A stretch of DNA of 64,000 nt from an uncultured Clostridia bacterium (GTDB lineage Bacteria > Bacillota > Clostridia > Christensenellales > Borkfalkiaceae): the NCBI GenBank assembly GCA_944372575.1, contig CALVZS010000002.1:1-64000 (forward strand), written 5' to 3'. Both the position numbers and the translations under genes were made by a program. The notes beneath the pieces were generated by a model that did no database searches, was not told the DNA's origin, and saw nothing but the letters and a program-made list of their open reading frames with translations. The first letter of the stretch is position 1, and each line of letters starts with the position of its first letter. Below, in pieces: positions 1-8,220 of this stretch.

Positions 1-1065
1 CCCGAATACCCCGTGGGGGATGCGGGAGAATGCGCGGACATGATCCACGAATTTCTGCCCATTGCCCGCGCGGTGTATGCGCTGAAGCGGCTGAAAGTCA
101 TCTCCTTCGGCCCCCGTCCCACCAATTTCCTCGCGTGCAATGCGCCCATCCAGCAGCTGTATAACCTTGGTGTGGAGATCGAGGAGAACAGCGAGCTTGA
201 TCTCTTCGAGGCGTTCCATAAACACGATAACGACAAGCGCATTCCCGAAGTGGTCGCTGACATGGAAAAGGAGCTCGGCGCGGGCAACAAAAAACCTGAA
301 ATTCTTTCCAAGCTCGCGCAGTATGAGCTTACGCTCCTCGACTGGATTAAATCTCACAAGGGCAGCCGCGAGTACGTTACCGTAGCAGGCAAGTGCTGGC
401 CCGCCTTCCAGACGCAGTTCGGGTTTGTGCCTTGTTACGTCAATTCCCGTCTTACGGGTAGAGGGATTCCCGTTTCCTGTGAGGTGGATATCTACGGGGC
501 GCTCAGTGAGTTTATCGGCACGGTCGTCTCGGAGGACGCGGTGACGCTTCTGGATATCAACAACACGGTGCCGAAGGAACTGTACAACAAAGACATTGCA
601 GGCAAATACAATTACAAGCTGACGGATACCTTCATGGGCTTCCACTGCGGAAACACCTGCGCGGGGAAACTGTGCAATCCCACGATGAAGTATCAGAAGA
701 TCATGGCGCGCTCGCTCCCCGTCGAGGTCACGAACGGCACGCTGGAAGGGGACATCGTCCCGGGGAAGATCACTTTCTTCCGCCTGCAGAGTACGGCAGA
801 CAACCATCTCCGCGCGTATGTGGCGCAGGGCGAGGTGCTGCCCGTCCCGACGCACTCCTTCGGAAGTATCGGCGTGTTCGCCATTCCCGAGATGGGCAGG
901 TTCTATCGCCACGTGCTCATCGAAGGCGGCTTCCCGCACCACGGCGCGGTCGCGTTCGGACACTTCGGAAAGGCTCTGTATGAGGTATTCAAGTACATCG
1001 GCGCGGAGGATGTCGGCGTGAACAAGCCCGCGGGCAGCCTCTACAAGACGGAAAACCCGTTCTGA
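1..1065 (+). CDS. L-fucose/L-arabinose isomerase-family protein (5' truncated by window edge)
   Basis: Ketol-isomerase of the FucI/AraA superfamily, converting an aldose to a ketose in the cytoplasm. The reading frame is open from base 1, so the true start lies outside the window and about 354 C-terminal residues are visible. Visible family marks are the CEVDIYG segment (acidic metal ligand), LLDINN (second acidic ligand), the Cys-rich GFHCGNTCAGKLC stretch and PTHSFGSIG (His ligand). The xylulokinase gene follows after about 90 bp, so the likely role is supplying a ketopentose for that kinase. Substrate (xylose, arabinose, fucose or another sugar) cannot be told from sequence. Family assignment is firm, substrate is not. 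Confidence 0.8.
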   Translation, partial: PEYPVGDAGECADMIHEFLPIARAVYALKRLKVISFGPRPTNFLACNAPIQQLYNLGVEIEENSELDLFEAFHKHDNDKRIPEVVADMEKELGAGNKKPEILSKLAQYELTLLDWIKSHKGSREYVTVAGKCWPAFQTQFGFVPCYVNSRLTGRGIPVSCEVDIYGALSEFIGTVVSEDAVTLLDINNTVPKELYNKDIAGKYNYKLTDTFMGFHCGNTCAGKLCNPTMKYQKIMARSLPVEVTNGTLEGDIVPGKITFFRLQSTADNHLRAYVAQGEVLPVPTHSFGSIGVFAIPEMGRFYRHVLIEGGFPHHGAVAFGHFGKALYEVFKYIGAEDVGVNKPAGSLYKTENPF

Positions 1066-1082
1066 CACAAGTTCATCCTTTT

Positions 1083-1138
1083 GCACTTCTCTCTCTTTTT
1101 CTTCTTCCCCCCTAAAATGAAATCGGAGAGAGAAGTGC
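1083..1138 (+). promoter_or_regulatory. Intercistronic hairpin between isomerase and xylB
   Basis: A perfect 13-bp inverted repeat, GCACTTCTCTCTC (1083-1095) and GAGAGAGAAGTGC (1126-1138), encloses a 30-nt pyrimidine-rich loop. It is followed by CTTCTTTT just before the xylB ribosome-binding site. It could be a processing or stabilising stem, or a partial terminator setting the ratio of the two enzymes. Structure is seen; function is inferred. Confidence 0.5.
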
Positions 1139-1158
1139 CTTCTTTTATGGAGGAGATC

Positions 1159-2622
1159 ATGAATTGCTATATCGGTATCGACCTCGGCACGAGCGGGCTC
1201 AAGATGCTCCTCGTCGCCGCAGACGGCAAAATTTTGGCGGAGAATACGCAGACCTATCCCGTCTCCTATCCGCACCCCGGTTGGAGCGAGCAAAACCCCG
1301 AGGATTGGTTTGCGGCGACTTTGCGCGGGCTGAAAGCGCTGCTCGCGGGGCAGGATGCGTCCGCTGTCAAAGGCATCTCCTTTGGCGGGCAGATGCACGG
1401 GCTGGTTGCGCTCGATGAAAACGACAACGTCATCCGCCCCGCGATTCTGTGGAACGACGGCAGGACGGAGGAGGAGACGAAGTACCTCAACGAGGTCGTC
1501 GGGAAAGACAAACTCTCCGCATGGACGGGCAATATCGCCTTTGCGGGGTTCACCGCGCCCAAGCTCCTTTGGCTGAAAAAACATGAGCCCGAGAACTTCG
1601 CGCGCATTGCAAAGATCATGCTTCCCAAGGACTATCTTGCATACCGTCTGTCCGGCGCGTTTTCGACCGACCTCTCGGATGCGAGCGGCATGTTGCTTCT
1701 GGATGTCAAGAACCGCCGCTGGTCGCCCGAGATGTTAAAGGTGACCGCCATGTCCGAGGCGCAGCTTCCGAAACTTCATGAAAGCTACGAAGTCGTAGGC
1801 ATGTTGAAACCCGAGATCGCGGATATGGTCGGGCTGAAAGATGTCAAAGTCATCGCCGGCGCGGGGGATAACGCCGCGGCGGCGGTGGGTACGGGCATCG
1901 TCGGCGATGGCGGCTGTAATATTTCCTTAGGCACGAGCGGCACGCTGTTTGTCTCGTCTGCCGGATATAAAGCGGACAAGGCCAACGCGCTGCACTCCTT
2001 CTGCCATGCGGACGGCGGCTGGCATCTGATGGGCTGTATTTTATCCGCCGCGAGTTGCAACAGCTGGTGGTCGGATCAAATATTGCAGACCTCTGACTAT
2101 GCTGCCGAGCAGGCGGGGCTGGACGAATTCCTCGGCAGGAACGATGTGTATTTTCTTCCGTACCTCATGGGGGAGCGCAGCCCACACAACGATGTCACGG
2201 CGCGTGGCGCATTTATCGGTATGCGTCCCAATACGATGCGCGGACAGATGACGCTTGCCGTACTCGAGGGAGTTGCATTTGCGTTGCGTGACTGCATGGA
2301 AGCAGCAAAGCAGAACGGTGTTGTCATCCCGCGCACCAAGCTGTGCGGCGGAGGCGCGAAGAGCAGACTGTGGCGGCAAATTGTTGCAAACGTGATGAAT
2401 ATGCCCGTGGATATTCCCCAGACGGAACAGGGCCCCGGGTTCGGCGCGGCGATGCTCGCGATGGTGGGCTGCGGGGAATATGCAAGCGTGCAGGAAGCGG
2501 TAAATGCGATCGTGCGTGTCAAAGAGTCGGTTCTGCCTGATGCGCGAATTGTGGCGGACTACGAAAGCCGCTATCGTCACTTTGCAAAATTATATCTCGC
2601 GCTCAAAGGGCTCTTTTCGTGA
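1159..2622 (+). CDS. xylB: Xylulokinase (FGGY family)
   Basis: Phosphorylates D-xylulose to xylulose 5-phosphate for the pentose phosphate pathway. The 487-residue protein begins with the FGGY ATP-binding motif YIGIDLGTSGLK. It carries the substrate segment GGQMHGLV (about residue 75), DASGMLLLD (about 180) and the C-terminal GGGAKSRLWRQI nucleotide motif (about 395), with normal family length. ATG at 1159 is chosen because GGAGG at 1149-1153 sits 5 nt upstream and the protein then starts just before the family motif; in-frame ATGs at 1117 and 1147 lack a comparable site. Operon with the upstream isomerase is inferred from the 90-bp spacing. Confidence 0.92.
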   Translation: MNCYIGIDLGTSGLKMLLVAADGKILAENTQTYPVSYPHPGWSEQNPEDWFAATLRGLKALLAGQDASAVKGISFGGQMHGLVALDENDNVIRPAILWNDGRTEEETKYLNEVVGKDKLSAWTGNIAFAGFTAPKLLWLKKHEPENFARIAKIMLPKDYLAYRLSGAFSTDLSDASGMLLLDVKNRRWSPEMLKVTAMSEAQLPKLHESYEVVGMLKPEIADMVGLKDVKVIAGAGDNAAAAVGTGIVGDGGCNISLGTSGTLFVSSAGYKADKANALHSFCHADGGWHLMGCILSAASCNSWWSDQILQTSDYAAEQAGLDEFLGRNDVYFLPYLMGERSPHNDVTARGAFIGMRPNTMRGQMTLAVLEGVAFALRDCMEAAKQNGVVIPRTKLCGGGAKSRLWRQIVANVMNMPVDIPQTEQGPGFGAAMLAMVGCGEYASVQEAVNAIVRVKESVLPDARIVADYESRYRHFAKLYLALKGLFS

Positions 2623-3216
2623 CCATGGCAAGGAGAGAGATATAAAATAAATATATACGGGATAGAGTTTTCGGACAGGTTTTCCGAGATAATGAAACAC
2701 TCTCTTTAAGATTTTAAATTGATGAGTGGGTTCATGGGTTGAATGATATCAGGAGAGATGCTTCTTGATAAGTTGTTGCATCTTTCAGACATAGTTCACT
2801 ATTTATGACCCATGGTGTGCATTCTTGAGTTTCCGCCACCGGATTTTAAAGCATGCTTCATAGGGAAATGCTGTACACGACTTCTGTCGCCTTGTTGCAT
2901 ACGGGTCAGGAATGTTTCATAGATTGCAAAAGCCGGGCAGGGAGTAACCCTTGTCCGGTTCTCATAGTCTTTTGATGTGTGTTGTCAGCAGATAACAAGC
3001 GCGATATGCAAGTTCATGGGGCAAAGCGGAAGTACGATTTTGCGGTCGTTGACGTTTGTAAGGAGTGATACTGCCATAGCCCAAACGAAAAAAGAAAAAA
3101 CGGCAAAAGAAAAAGCGGCCGTGCCGCCGGGAAAAAGATGCGCGGAAAGGGTGCAGCTTCGTGCGCCGCTTCGCGTCGGACGAACATCATGGGACTCACC
3201 CGCGCGGCTCATCAAG
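2623..3216. other. Non-coding, AT-richer intergenic stretch of about 590 bp
   Basis: I see no credible protein gene here. Candidate reading frames are short, lack ribosome-binding sites, and one runs into the tRNA. The base composition is visibly more AT-rich than the neighbours. A weak stem lies near 2934-2964 (CCGGGCAGGG with CCCTTGTCCGG). The stretch could hold a small RNA or a decayed gene, but nothing recognisable. Confidence 0.5.
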
Positions 3217-3249
3217 AAAAAAATGAGCGAACGTTTGTTCACTCATTTT
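3217..3249 (-). terminator. Terminator of tRNA-Glu
   Basis: On the minus strand, AAAATGAGTGAAC and GTTCGCTCATTTT form a stem with a 4-nt loop followed by a run of T, directly after the CCA end of the tRNA. Confidence 0.8.
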
Positions 3250-3251
3250 CC

Positions 3252-3326
3252 TGGTGACCTTGCCGGGAATCGAACCCGGGATTGCGCCGTGAGAGGGCGC
3301 CGTCTTAACCGCTTGACCACAAGGCC
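3252..3326 (-). tRNA. tRNA-Glu(CUC), CCA encoded
   Basis: The minus strand folds as a complete cloverleaf. The acceptor is GGCCTTG with CAAGGTC (one G-U), the D stem is GTC/GAC, and the anticodon stem GCGCC/GGCGC has loop CTCTCAC, giving anticodon CTC that reads GAG. The T arm is CCGGG-TTCGATT-CCCGG. Discriminator A and the CCA tail are encoded. It has its own promoter (3378-3406) and terminator (3217-3249), so it is a monocistronic tRNA gene. Confidence 0.95.
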
Positions 3327-3377
3327 GTGATCGATTTCAGAACTCCGCAACAGGAGTTTCACGCGAAAAGCTATATG

Positions 3378-3406
3378 ATTATAGCATACTATCGCCGACT
3401 TTGCAA
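3378..3406 (-). promoter_or_regulatory. Sigma-A promoter of tRNA-Glu
   Basis: Minus strand TTGCAA, 17 bp, TATAAT with a TGC extended -10. Expected start is about 45 nt before the tRNA. Confidence 0.8.
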
Positions 3407-3446
3407 CCGTTTTTTGCTTCGAATCGGTAAATTTTTTTGCGGATAC

Positions 3447-3480
3447 AAAAAAAGATGCGGCAGAAAAAATCTGCCGCATC
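3447..3480 (-). terminator. Terminator of the M20 dipeptidase gene
   Basis: GATGCGGCAGA and TCTGCCGCATC (11 bp) with a 5-nt loop, followed on the minus strand by seven T. It lies 7 bp after the stop codon. Confidence 0.9.
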
Positions 3481-3487
3481 CCGCACT

Positions 3488-4759
3488 TTATTTTGTCAGC
3501 GCTTCGATTGCCGCCTTATAGACATCCAAAAGCAATTTGACGCGATCGATTGTGATGTATTCGTCCGCCTGGTGCATGACCGGTTCATCGCCTTCCATTT
3601 CGGGCCCGAACGCGACGCCGTTTTTGAGCGCTCGCGCATATGTACCGCCGCCGATCGCAAGCGGCGCTTCATGTCTGCCCGTTACCTGTTCATATGCATT
3701 CAGAAGTGTCTGAACGAGCGCGCCGTTCTTATCCTGCATGAGGGGCGCCTGATGCCGGATGGTTTCGTATTTCACGCCGATCCTGTTGATGCGTTCGATC
3801 ACTTCCGCATAGGGGACGGTGGCGGGGTAGCGGATATCGCAGATGACCTGCACCTCGCCCTTGCGGTATTTGATCATATTGGGCGAGAGCGTGAGCCGGC
3901 CCGTTTCATCTTCCAGTTCCGTGATATGGTGGAAGTCATGGAACAGACAGTCGATGATATAGCGCACCCGTTCGCTCTTTCCTGCAAAAAATTCAAGAAT
4001 GGGCAGGATGGCGTTTTGCCCGAGCTCCGGCGTAGAACCGTGCGCCGATTTGCCGTGCGCGATGATTTTTTTGTTGCAGATCTCCAGGCCGAGTTCCCGT
4101 GCGCGGGTCAGCGTGAGCGTGCGGGGGGTCGCGGAACATTCGTCGCACACCATGTTGGCGCCGGAACCTCCTTCCAAAAAGAAGAAGGGGGACTTTTCGT
4201 CCATCGGGAAATGCAGACGGACGTGCAGGATGCCTTTTTCGGCATAGATGACAGGGAAATTGCCGTCGGGGGAGAATCCCTCCTCGGGCATGGTTGCCAC
4301 TTCGTTGTAGTGCTCAATGCACGCCCAGCCGTTTTCTTCATTGCAGCCGACGATGAATTTGATCTTCCGTTTGGGGGAGAAACCTTCATCTTTGAGCGCC
4401 TTGAGCGCATACAGCACGCACATGACGGGGCCTTTGTCGTCGATCGCGCCCCTGCCCCAGATCTTTCCGTCCGCGACTTCTCCGCCGAACGGATCTTTCG
4501 TCCAGCCGTTTCCGGCGGGGACGACGTCGAGATGCGCCAAAATCGCGAACTCCGGCCCGTCGCCGAAGATGACTTCGCCGCAGTAATTGTCGTAATTGTG
4601 CGTCTCGAACCCGAACGACCGCGCAAGGGCAAGGAAGTGCGCAAGACAGTCTGCCGCGCCCTTGCCGAAAGGCGTTGCGGACGTGGCGTGTGTGAGAGAG
4701 GAATCAAATCGAATGCTCTCGGAGATACTTTTCACGGTTTGCTCAAGAAGATCAGTCAT
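3488..4759 (-). CDS. M20-family dipeptidase (PepV/Sapep type)
   Basis: Zinc-dependent cytoplasmic aminopeptidase/dipeptidase, expected to cleave dipeptides taken up or formed in protein turnover. Metal-site motifs are in order: AHLDVVPAGNGW (His and Asp ligands), GRGAIDDKGP (bridging Asp) and CNEENGW (catalytic and ligand Glu). The HGKSAHGSTPE lid region and a late GGGTYARAL segment follow, typical of PepV-like members. The start ATG at 4759 has GGAGAAG 5 nt upstream; an open frame extends further upstream but crosses the promoter. Protein length is 423 residues, slightly short of Lactobacillus PepV. It is monocistronic, with a promoter at 4802-4830 and a terminator at 3447-3480. Confidence 0.9.
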   Translation of the reverse strand: MTDLLEQTVKSISESIRFDSSLTHATSATPFGKGAADCLAHFLALARSFGFETHNYDNYCGEVIFGDGPEFAILAHLDVVPAGNGWTKDPFGGEVADGKIWGRGAIDDKGPVMCVLYALKALKDEGFSPKRKIKFIVGCNEENGWACIEHYNEVATMPEEGFSPDGNFPVIYAEKGILHVRLHFPMDEKSPFFFLEGGSGANMVCDECSATPRTLTLTRARELGLEICNKKIIAHGKSAHGSTPELGQNAILPILEFFAGKSERVRYIIDCLFHDFHHITELEDETGRLTLSPNMIKYRKGEVQVICDIRYPATVPYAEVIERINRIGVKYETIRHQAPLMQDKNGALVQTLLNAYEQVTGRHEAPLAIGGGTYARALKNGVAFGPEMEGDEPVMHQADEYITIDRVKLLLDVYKAAIEALTK

Positions 4760-4801
4760 ACAGCTTCTCCAATCAATCATATTTTCCAAGATTATACACG
4801 T

Positions 4802-4830
4802 ATTATACACGCGGGGGGAAATAATGTCAA
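4802..4830 (-). promoter_or_regulatory. Sigma-A promoter of the M20 dipeptidase
   Basis: Minus strand TTGACA, 17 bp, TATAAT. A second TATAAT lies 11 bp downstream as part of a direct repeat (GTGTATAAT twice), possibly a tandem -10. Confidence 0.8.
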
Positions 4831-5082
4831 GTATTTCCCGCGATTCCGTTTGAACGTTTGTAGCATTTTTCGGGGATGTTTTGTGAAATTTCAAATATAA
4901 ATCCGATAAAACTCATAAAAAATGAGTAAAAAGACGGGGGAATTCGCCTTTTCCTCACAATCTGTACGCGGCATAAAGGACAGATCTTTGCGGCGGAAGG
5001 CCGTCTGCCACCGAAAAAAAGCAAAAAATCCCGTAAAATGCAGAAATCCCGTCCTGATTTTGGTGCAAAAATCATGGAAATA

Positions 5083-5091
5083 TGTTACAAT
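5083..5091 (+). promoter_or_regulatory. Extended -10 promoter of radC operon
   Basis: TGTTACAAT fits an extended -10 (TGn plus TACAAT). The -35 region is poor. It lies 77 bp before the chosen radC start, within a 400-bp stretch otherwise free of genes. Confidence 0.5.
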
Positions 5092-5167
5092 AGGATGGAA
5101 CGGAAGGGGGAGGGCGCGGCTTGCCGTCACGGCGAACTGCCGCAGCCTCCCGTATGAGGCAGTCACC

Positions 5168-5884
5168 ATGCACGAGGGTCACAGGAAACGGATGCTGCAG
5201 CGATTGGAACGGGAGGAAGGTCTTCAGGATCATGAGCTTCTGGAGATCCTGCTTTTCAATGCCATTCCGCGCAAGAATACCAATCCGCTGGCGCACGAAC
5301 TGCTGACGGCGTTTCCCTCGCTCGGGGCGATTTTTTGCGCGAGCTATGAGGAACTGCTCAATGTGGAGGGTGTCGGCCCGGAGACGGCGGCATATCTGCG
5401 CACGATCGGCATCCTCATGGGCCGCATCCGCGGCGAGGGGGAGCGACCGCCCGTTCTCTTCAGTGCGGGCAGGTTTTCGGACTTCCTGCGCGGGCGATTT
5501 GCCTCCTTGCACGAGGAGGTCATCGAGATCTTTGCGCTCGATGCGCAGCAGCGTGTGCGTTCGAGCAAGCGTTTTTCTCTTTCCCTCTCCGACCGCGCCG
5601 CGGCGGAGCCGGAGCAGATCAACGCCTTTCTGGCGGCGCGCAGGCCGACCGGCCTGGTCATTGCGCACAATCACCCCTCGGCACCCGCCCTTCCGTCCGC
5701 AGAGGACGACCGCTTCACCGCACAGATCCAGGTCATCTGCTCCATGAACAACGTCAGGTTCTACGATCATATCATCGTCGGACAGGACGGGACATACAGC
5801 TATTTCCTTGTCGGGCGGATGGAGGAGATCCGCCGCAAGTTCAATCTTTCGGCGATCGTCGGGGAGGGATTGTACCGTGGCTAA
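5168..5884 (+). CDS. radC: RadC-family JAB/MPN metalloprotein
   Basis: RadC-like protein, historically tied to DNA repair, though the molecular function is unsettled. An N-terminal helix-hairpin-helix region (residues about 5-85, with LLNVEGVGPETAAYL) precedes the JAB domain, whose metal motif HNHPSAPALPSAEDD has the family's H-x-H-x10-D spacing. ATG 5168 is chosen because the family start HEGHRKRML follows it; the open frame extends further upstream without family similarity. The ribosome-binding site is only a weak GAGG. The stop overlaps the next gene's GTG start, so radC heads an operon with a two-component system, which is uncommon. Confidence 0.88.
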   Translation: MHEGHRKRMLQRLEREEGLQDHELLEILLFNAIPRKNTNPLAHELLTAFPSLGAIFCASYEELLNVEGVGPETAAYLRTIGILMGRIRGEGERPPVLFSAGRFSDFLRGRFASLHEEVIEIFALDAQQRVRSSKRFSLSLSDRAAAEPEQINAFLAARRPTGLVIAHNHPSAPALPSAEDDRFTAQIQVICSMNNVRFYDHIIVGQDGTYSYFLVGRMEEIRRKFNLSAIVGEGLYRG

Positions 5885-7145
5885 CCGTAAAAAATTCCGC
5901 CTCGAGGCAGAGTTCCTGGAAAAATGGGGAAACGTGCTCATCTTCTGTCTGCTCGTGTTTGTGGAGATCCTCCTCATCTTCGGGAACTGGAACACCGTAT
6001 ATTTTTCGCGTGTGCGCGCATGGTGGGTCGTGCTGCCCGTCTGCACGCTGCTTGCGGCAGAGAACGCCGTCAAGATCTGGGGACTGCACGCCTTCCGTGA
6101 CAAGATCGCCTGCTATGTTCTGGACATCGTGCTTCTCACCGTGCTGACCGTCTTTACGGACGGGACGCTCATCTCAACGCTCTATATCGTCATCCTCTCC
6201 GAGTTTTATCTCGGGCAGAAGAGTATTGCCAGCAATATCGCCATGTGCGTGGCGAGCATCGTATTGTTTCTCGTCGCCTTTGCCGTCTCGGGGGCGCTCA
6301 AGGGCGAGAGCGTCCATGTGTCCTCTCTGATCGCGGGTGCGTTCAACGACCTCCTGCTGCTGGTGCTGCACTTTCTCGGGTTCAACCTGGCCATCCAGAT
6401 CTGGCGCAAGAACCGCGAACTCGCCGATACCTTGGGGGAACTCGGCGAGAGCAACAAAAAGCTGCAGGCGGCATACGGGGAACTGGAGGAGAGCAACAAA
6501 AAGCTGCAGGCGGCGTACCGCGAGCTGCATGAGGTGACGGCGCTTGAGGAGCGTCAGCGCATAGCCAAGGACATTCACGACACGGCAGGGCATTCGATCA
6601 CGACGATCATCATGCAGACGGAGGCCGCAAAGCTGGTCATCGACAGCGACCCCGAGGATGCCAAGCGCAAGATCGCCGCTGCCAACCTGCAGGCGCGCAA
6701 TGCCCTGGAGGAACTGCGCGAGAGCGTACATCTCTTGTCGGGGGCGACGCAGGAACTGTCGCTGCGGGATGCGCTCCTGTCCATCGTACACGAATCGACG
6801 GACGGTACGGGCATCGTCATCCGCACGGATATCGACGACATTGCCCTGTGCGAGGCCAAGCGCCGCTTCTTATGCAACACGCTCAAGGAGGGGATCTCCA
6901 ACGGGCTGCGCCACGGCAATGCGACGGCTTTTTATTTCGAACTGAAGGAGAGGGGGGACAAGATCGCCTTTCTGCTCTCCGACAACGGCAAGGGGATGGA
7001 TTCCTCCCTGCTTCGCAAGGGATTCGGGCTCAACGGGATCTGTGCGCGGGCGGAAGCGCTCGGCGGCAGCGTATTGTGCGAAACGGAACCGGACGAAGGG
7101 TTTGAACTGCGGATCGACCTTCCGGCGGATAACGATAAAGCATAG
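5877..7145 (+). CDS. Sensor histidine kinase, NarL/DesK-type
   Basis: Membrane sensor kinase. The N-terminal half carries several hydrophobic helices (roughly residues 17-37, 45-60, 75-110, 115-135 and 150-170) with little extracytoplasmic domain, suggesting sensing inside or near the membrane. A coiled coil follows, containing a 14-residue repeat GELxESNKKLQAAY twice. The HisKA_3 phosphoacceptor is in AKDIHDTAGH (His234), and the HATPase domain has NGLRHG (N box), DNGKGM (G1) and GFGLNGI. Start is GTG 5877, with GGGAGGG 8 nt upstream and overlapping the radC stop; earlier in-frame starts lie inside radC. The cognate regulator follows at 7160. The signal is unknown. Confidence 0.92.
   Translation: MANRKKFRLEAEFLEKWGNVLIFCLLVFVEILLIFGNWNTVYFSRVRAWWVVLPVCTLLAAENAVKIWGLHAFRDKIACYVLDIVLLTVLTVFTDGTLISTLYIVILSEFYLGQKSIASNIAMCVASIVLFLVAFAVSGALKGESVHVSSLIAGAFNDLLLLVLHFLGFNLAIQIWRKNRELADTLGELGESNKKLQAAYGELEESNKKLQAAYRELHEVTALEERQRIAKDIHDTAGHSITTIIMQTEAAKLVIDSDPEDAKRKIAAANLQARNALEELRESVHLLSGATQELSLRDALLSIVHESTDGTGIVIRTDIDDIALCEAKRRFLCNTLKEGISNGLRHGNATAFYFELKERGDKIAFLLSDNGKGMDSSLLRKGFGLNGICARAEALGGSVLCETEPDEGFELRIDLPADNDKA
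6447..6518 (+). repeat. 42-bp tandem repeat inside the kinase coiled coil
   Basis: Two nearly identical copies start at 6447 and 6489 (GAGAGCAACAAAAAGCTGCA shared). The period is 42 bp, exactly 14 residues or two heptads, so gain or loss of a unit keeps the coiled-coil register. Confidence 0.8.
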
Positions 7146-7159
7146 CAGAGGAAACAAGT

Positions 7160-7813
7160 ATGGAAAGAAAAATTCGGGTTTTGCTTGCAGACGATCAGTC
7201 CATTCTTGCGGACGGTATCAAGAGCGTGCTCTCTTCCTGCCCTGACATCGAGGTGGTGGGCATCGCCTCCGACGGGTTTGAAGCGCTCACCATGACGGAT
7301 GGCTGTTCGCCCGACGTGGTGCTCATGGACATCCGGATGCCCAATATGAACGGCGTCATCGCCACGCAGGAGGTCAAGCGCCGTCATCCCGACGTCAAGG
7401 TGCTCATTCTCACCACCTTTGATGACAGCGACTATATCCTCAACGCCATCAACAACGGCGCGAGCGGCTATCTTCTGAAGGATACCTCTTCTGCGGCGCT
7501 CATCGATGCGATCAAGAATGCCTATGCGGGGGACACCATTCTTCCCGCCAAGATCGCCCGCCGGATCGCGGACGCCGCGCGCATGGTCTCCTCCGACCGC
7601 GAGATCAAGCTCAGGCGTTCGTTCGGTCTGTCCGAGCGGGAGGTGGAGATCGCCGTCATGATCTATGAGGGATTCACCAACAAACAGATCGCGTCGGCGC
7701 TCAAACTTACGGACGGCACTGCCCGCAACTATATTTCGTCCATCTATGAAAAGATGGGCGCCTCTTCCCGGTCGGAGGCGACGGAGAAGATGAAGGAGGT
7801 CATTTCCCAATGA
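7160..7813 (+). CDS. NarL/LuxR-family response regulator
   Basis: DNA-binding response regulator partnered with the kinase just upstream. The receiver domain (1-120) has acidic pocket D11-D12, phosphoacceptor D57 in LMDIRMPN, T85-region LTTF and the K in LLKD. The C-terminal LuxR-type helix-turn-helix (about 150-212) has LSEREVEIAVMIYEGFTNKQ. Length of 217 residues is normal. The start has GAGGAAAC 5 nt upstream. The stop overlaps the next start in an ATGA arrangement at 7810-7813, indicating translational coupling. Targets are unknown; autoregulation of the operon is plausible but unsupported by any visible site. Confidence 0.94.
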   Translation: MERKIRVLLADDQSILADGIKSVLSSCPDIEVVGIASDGFEALTMTDGCSPDVVLMDIRMPNMNGVIATQEVKRRHPDVKVLILTTFDDSDYILNAINNGASGYLLKDTSSAALIDAIKNAYAGDTILPAKIARRIADAARMVSSDREIKLRRSFGLSEREVEIAVMIYEGFTNKQIASALKLTDGTARNYISSIYEKMGASSRSEATEKMKEVISQ

Positions 7814-8154
7814 AGAAGGTGAGGATCACGGTGCTGCGCAGGACGCTGCAGGAGGATCTCGCTAAGGAGTACGGCGCAGAGGGGCTGGGCAGATGCCCCA
7901 TGCTCCGGGAGGGGCAGGTGTTCTACGCCGACTATGCCAAACCGGACGGATTCTGCGACGAGGCGTGGAAGGCGATCTATCAGTATGTCTTTGCGCTCGC
8001 GCACGGCGTGAGGGAGCCGTTCTACTACTGCGACTGGATCACGACGCCGGGCGTTGCGATCTGCTCTTGCAACGACGGGCTGCGCCCCGTCATCTTCAGA
8101 CTGGAGGCGACGCAGGAGGAGAGTACCATCGGTTATACGCCTGTTGAGGAGTAA
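7810..8154 (+). CDS. TIGR04076-like small protein
   Basis: A 114-residue soluble protein resembling the uncharacterised TIGR04076 family. The visible pattern is a basic N terminus (KKVRITVLRRT), GRCPML, GQVFYAD, FCDEAWKAIYQYVFAL and a C-terminal CDWITTPGVAICSCNDGLRPVIFRLE, with conserved Cys residues and the GLRPV turn. It overlaps the response regulator stop by 4 bp, so it is co-translated with the two-component system. Function is unknown. Cys residues in GRCP and CSCND could bind metal or sense redox, but this is speculation. Confidence 0.75.
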   Translation: MKKVRITVLRRTLQEDLAKEYGAEGLGRCPMLREGQVFYADYAKPDGFCDEAWKAIYQYVFALAHGVREPFYYCDWITTPGVAICSCNDGLRPVIFRLEATQEESTIGYTPVEE

Positions 8155-8168
8155 AATCAGAGGATCGG

Positions 8169-8200
8169 AAAAAAATCCCGGGCAGCGGCCCGGGATTTTT
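8169..8200. terminator. Bidirectional terminator between TIGR04076 gene and hydA
   Basis: AAAAATCCCGGG and CCCGGGATTTTT with a 6-nt loop. Flanking A and T runs allow it to end both the plus-strand operon and the hyd operon. Confidence 0.9.
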
Positions 8201-8220
8201 GTATGCAGCATTGCGCTGCG

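Noticed and set aside
2977..3330. Plus-strand frame of 117 codons ending in the tRNA region
   Set aside because: Its C terminus is the complement of tRNA-Glu read as protein, a well-known annotation artefact; no start signals.
3437..4900. Plus-strand frame of 487 codons over the M20 dipeptidase
   Set aside because: Antisense to a gene with intact zinc-binding motifs, promoter and terminator.
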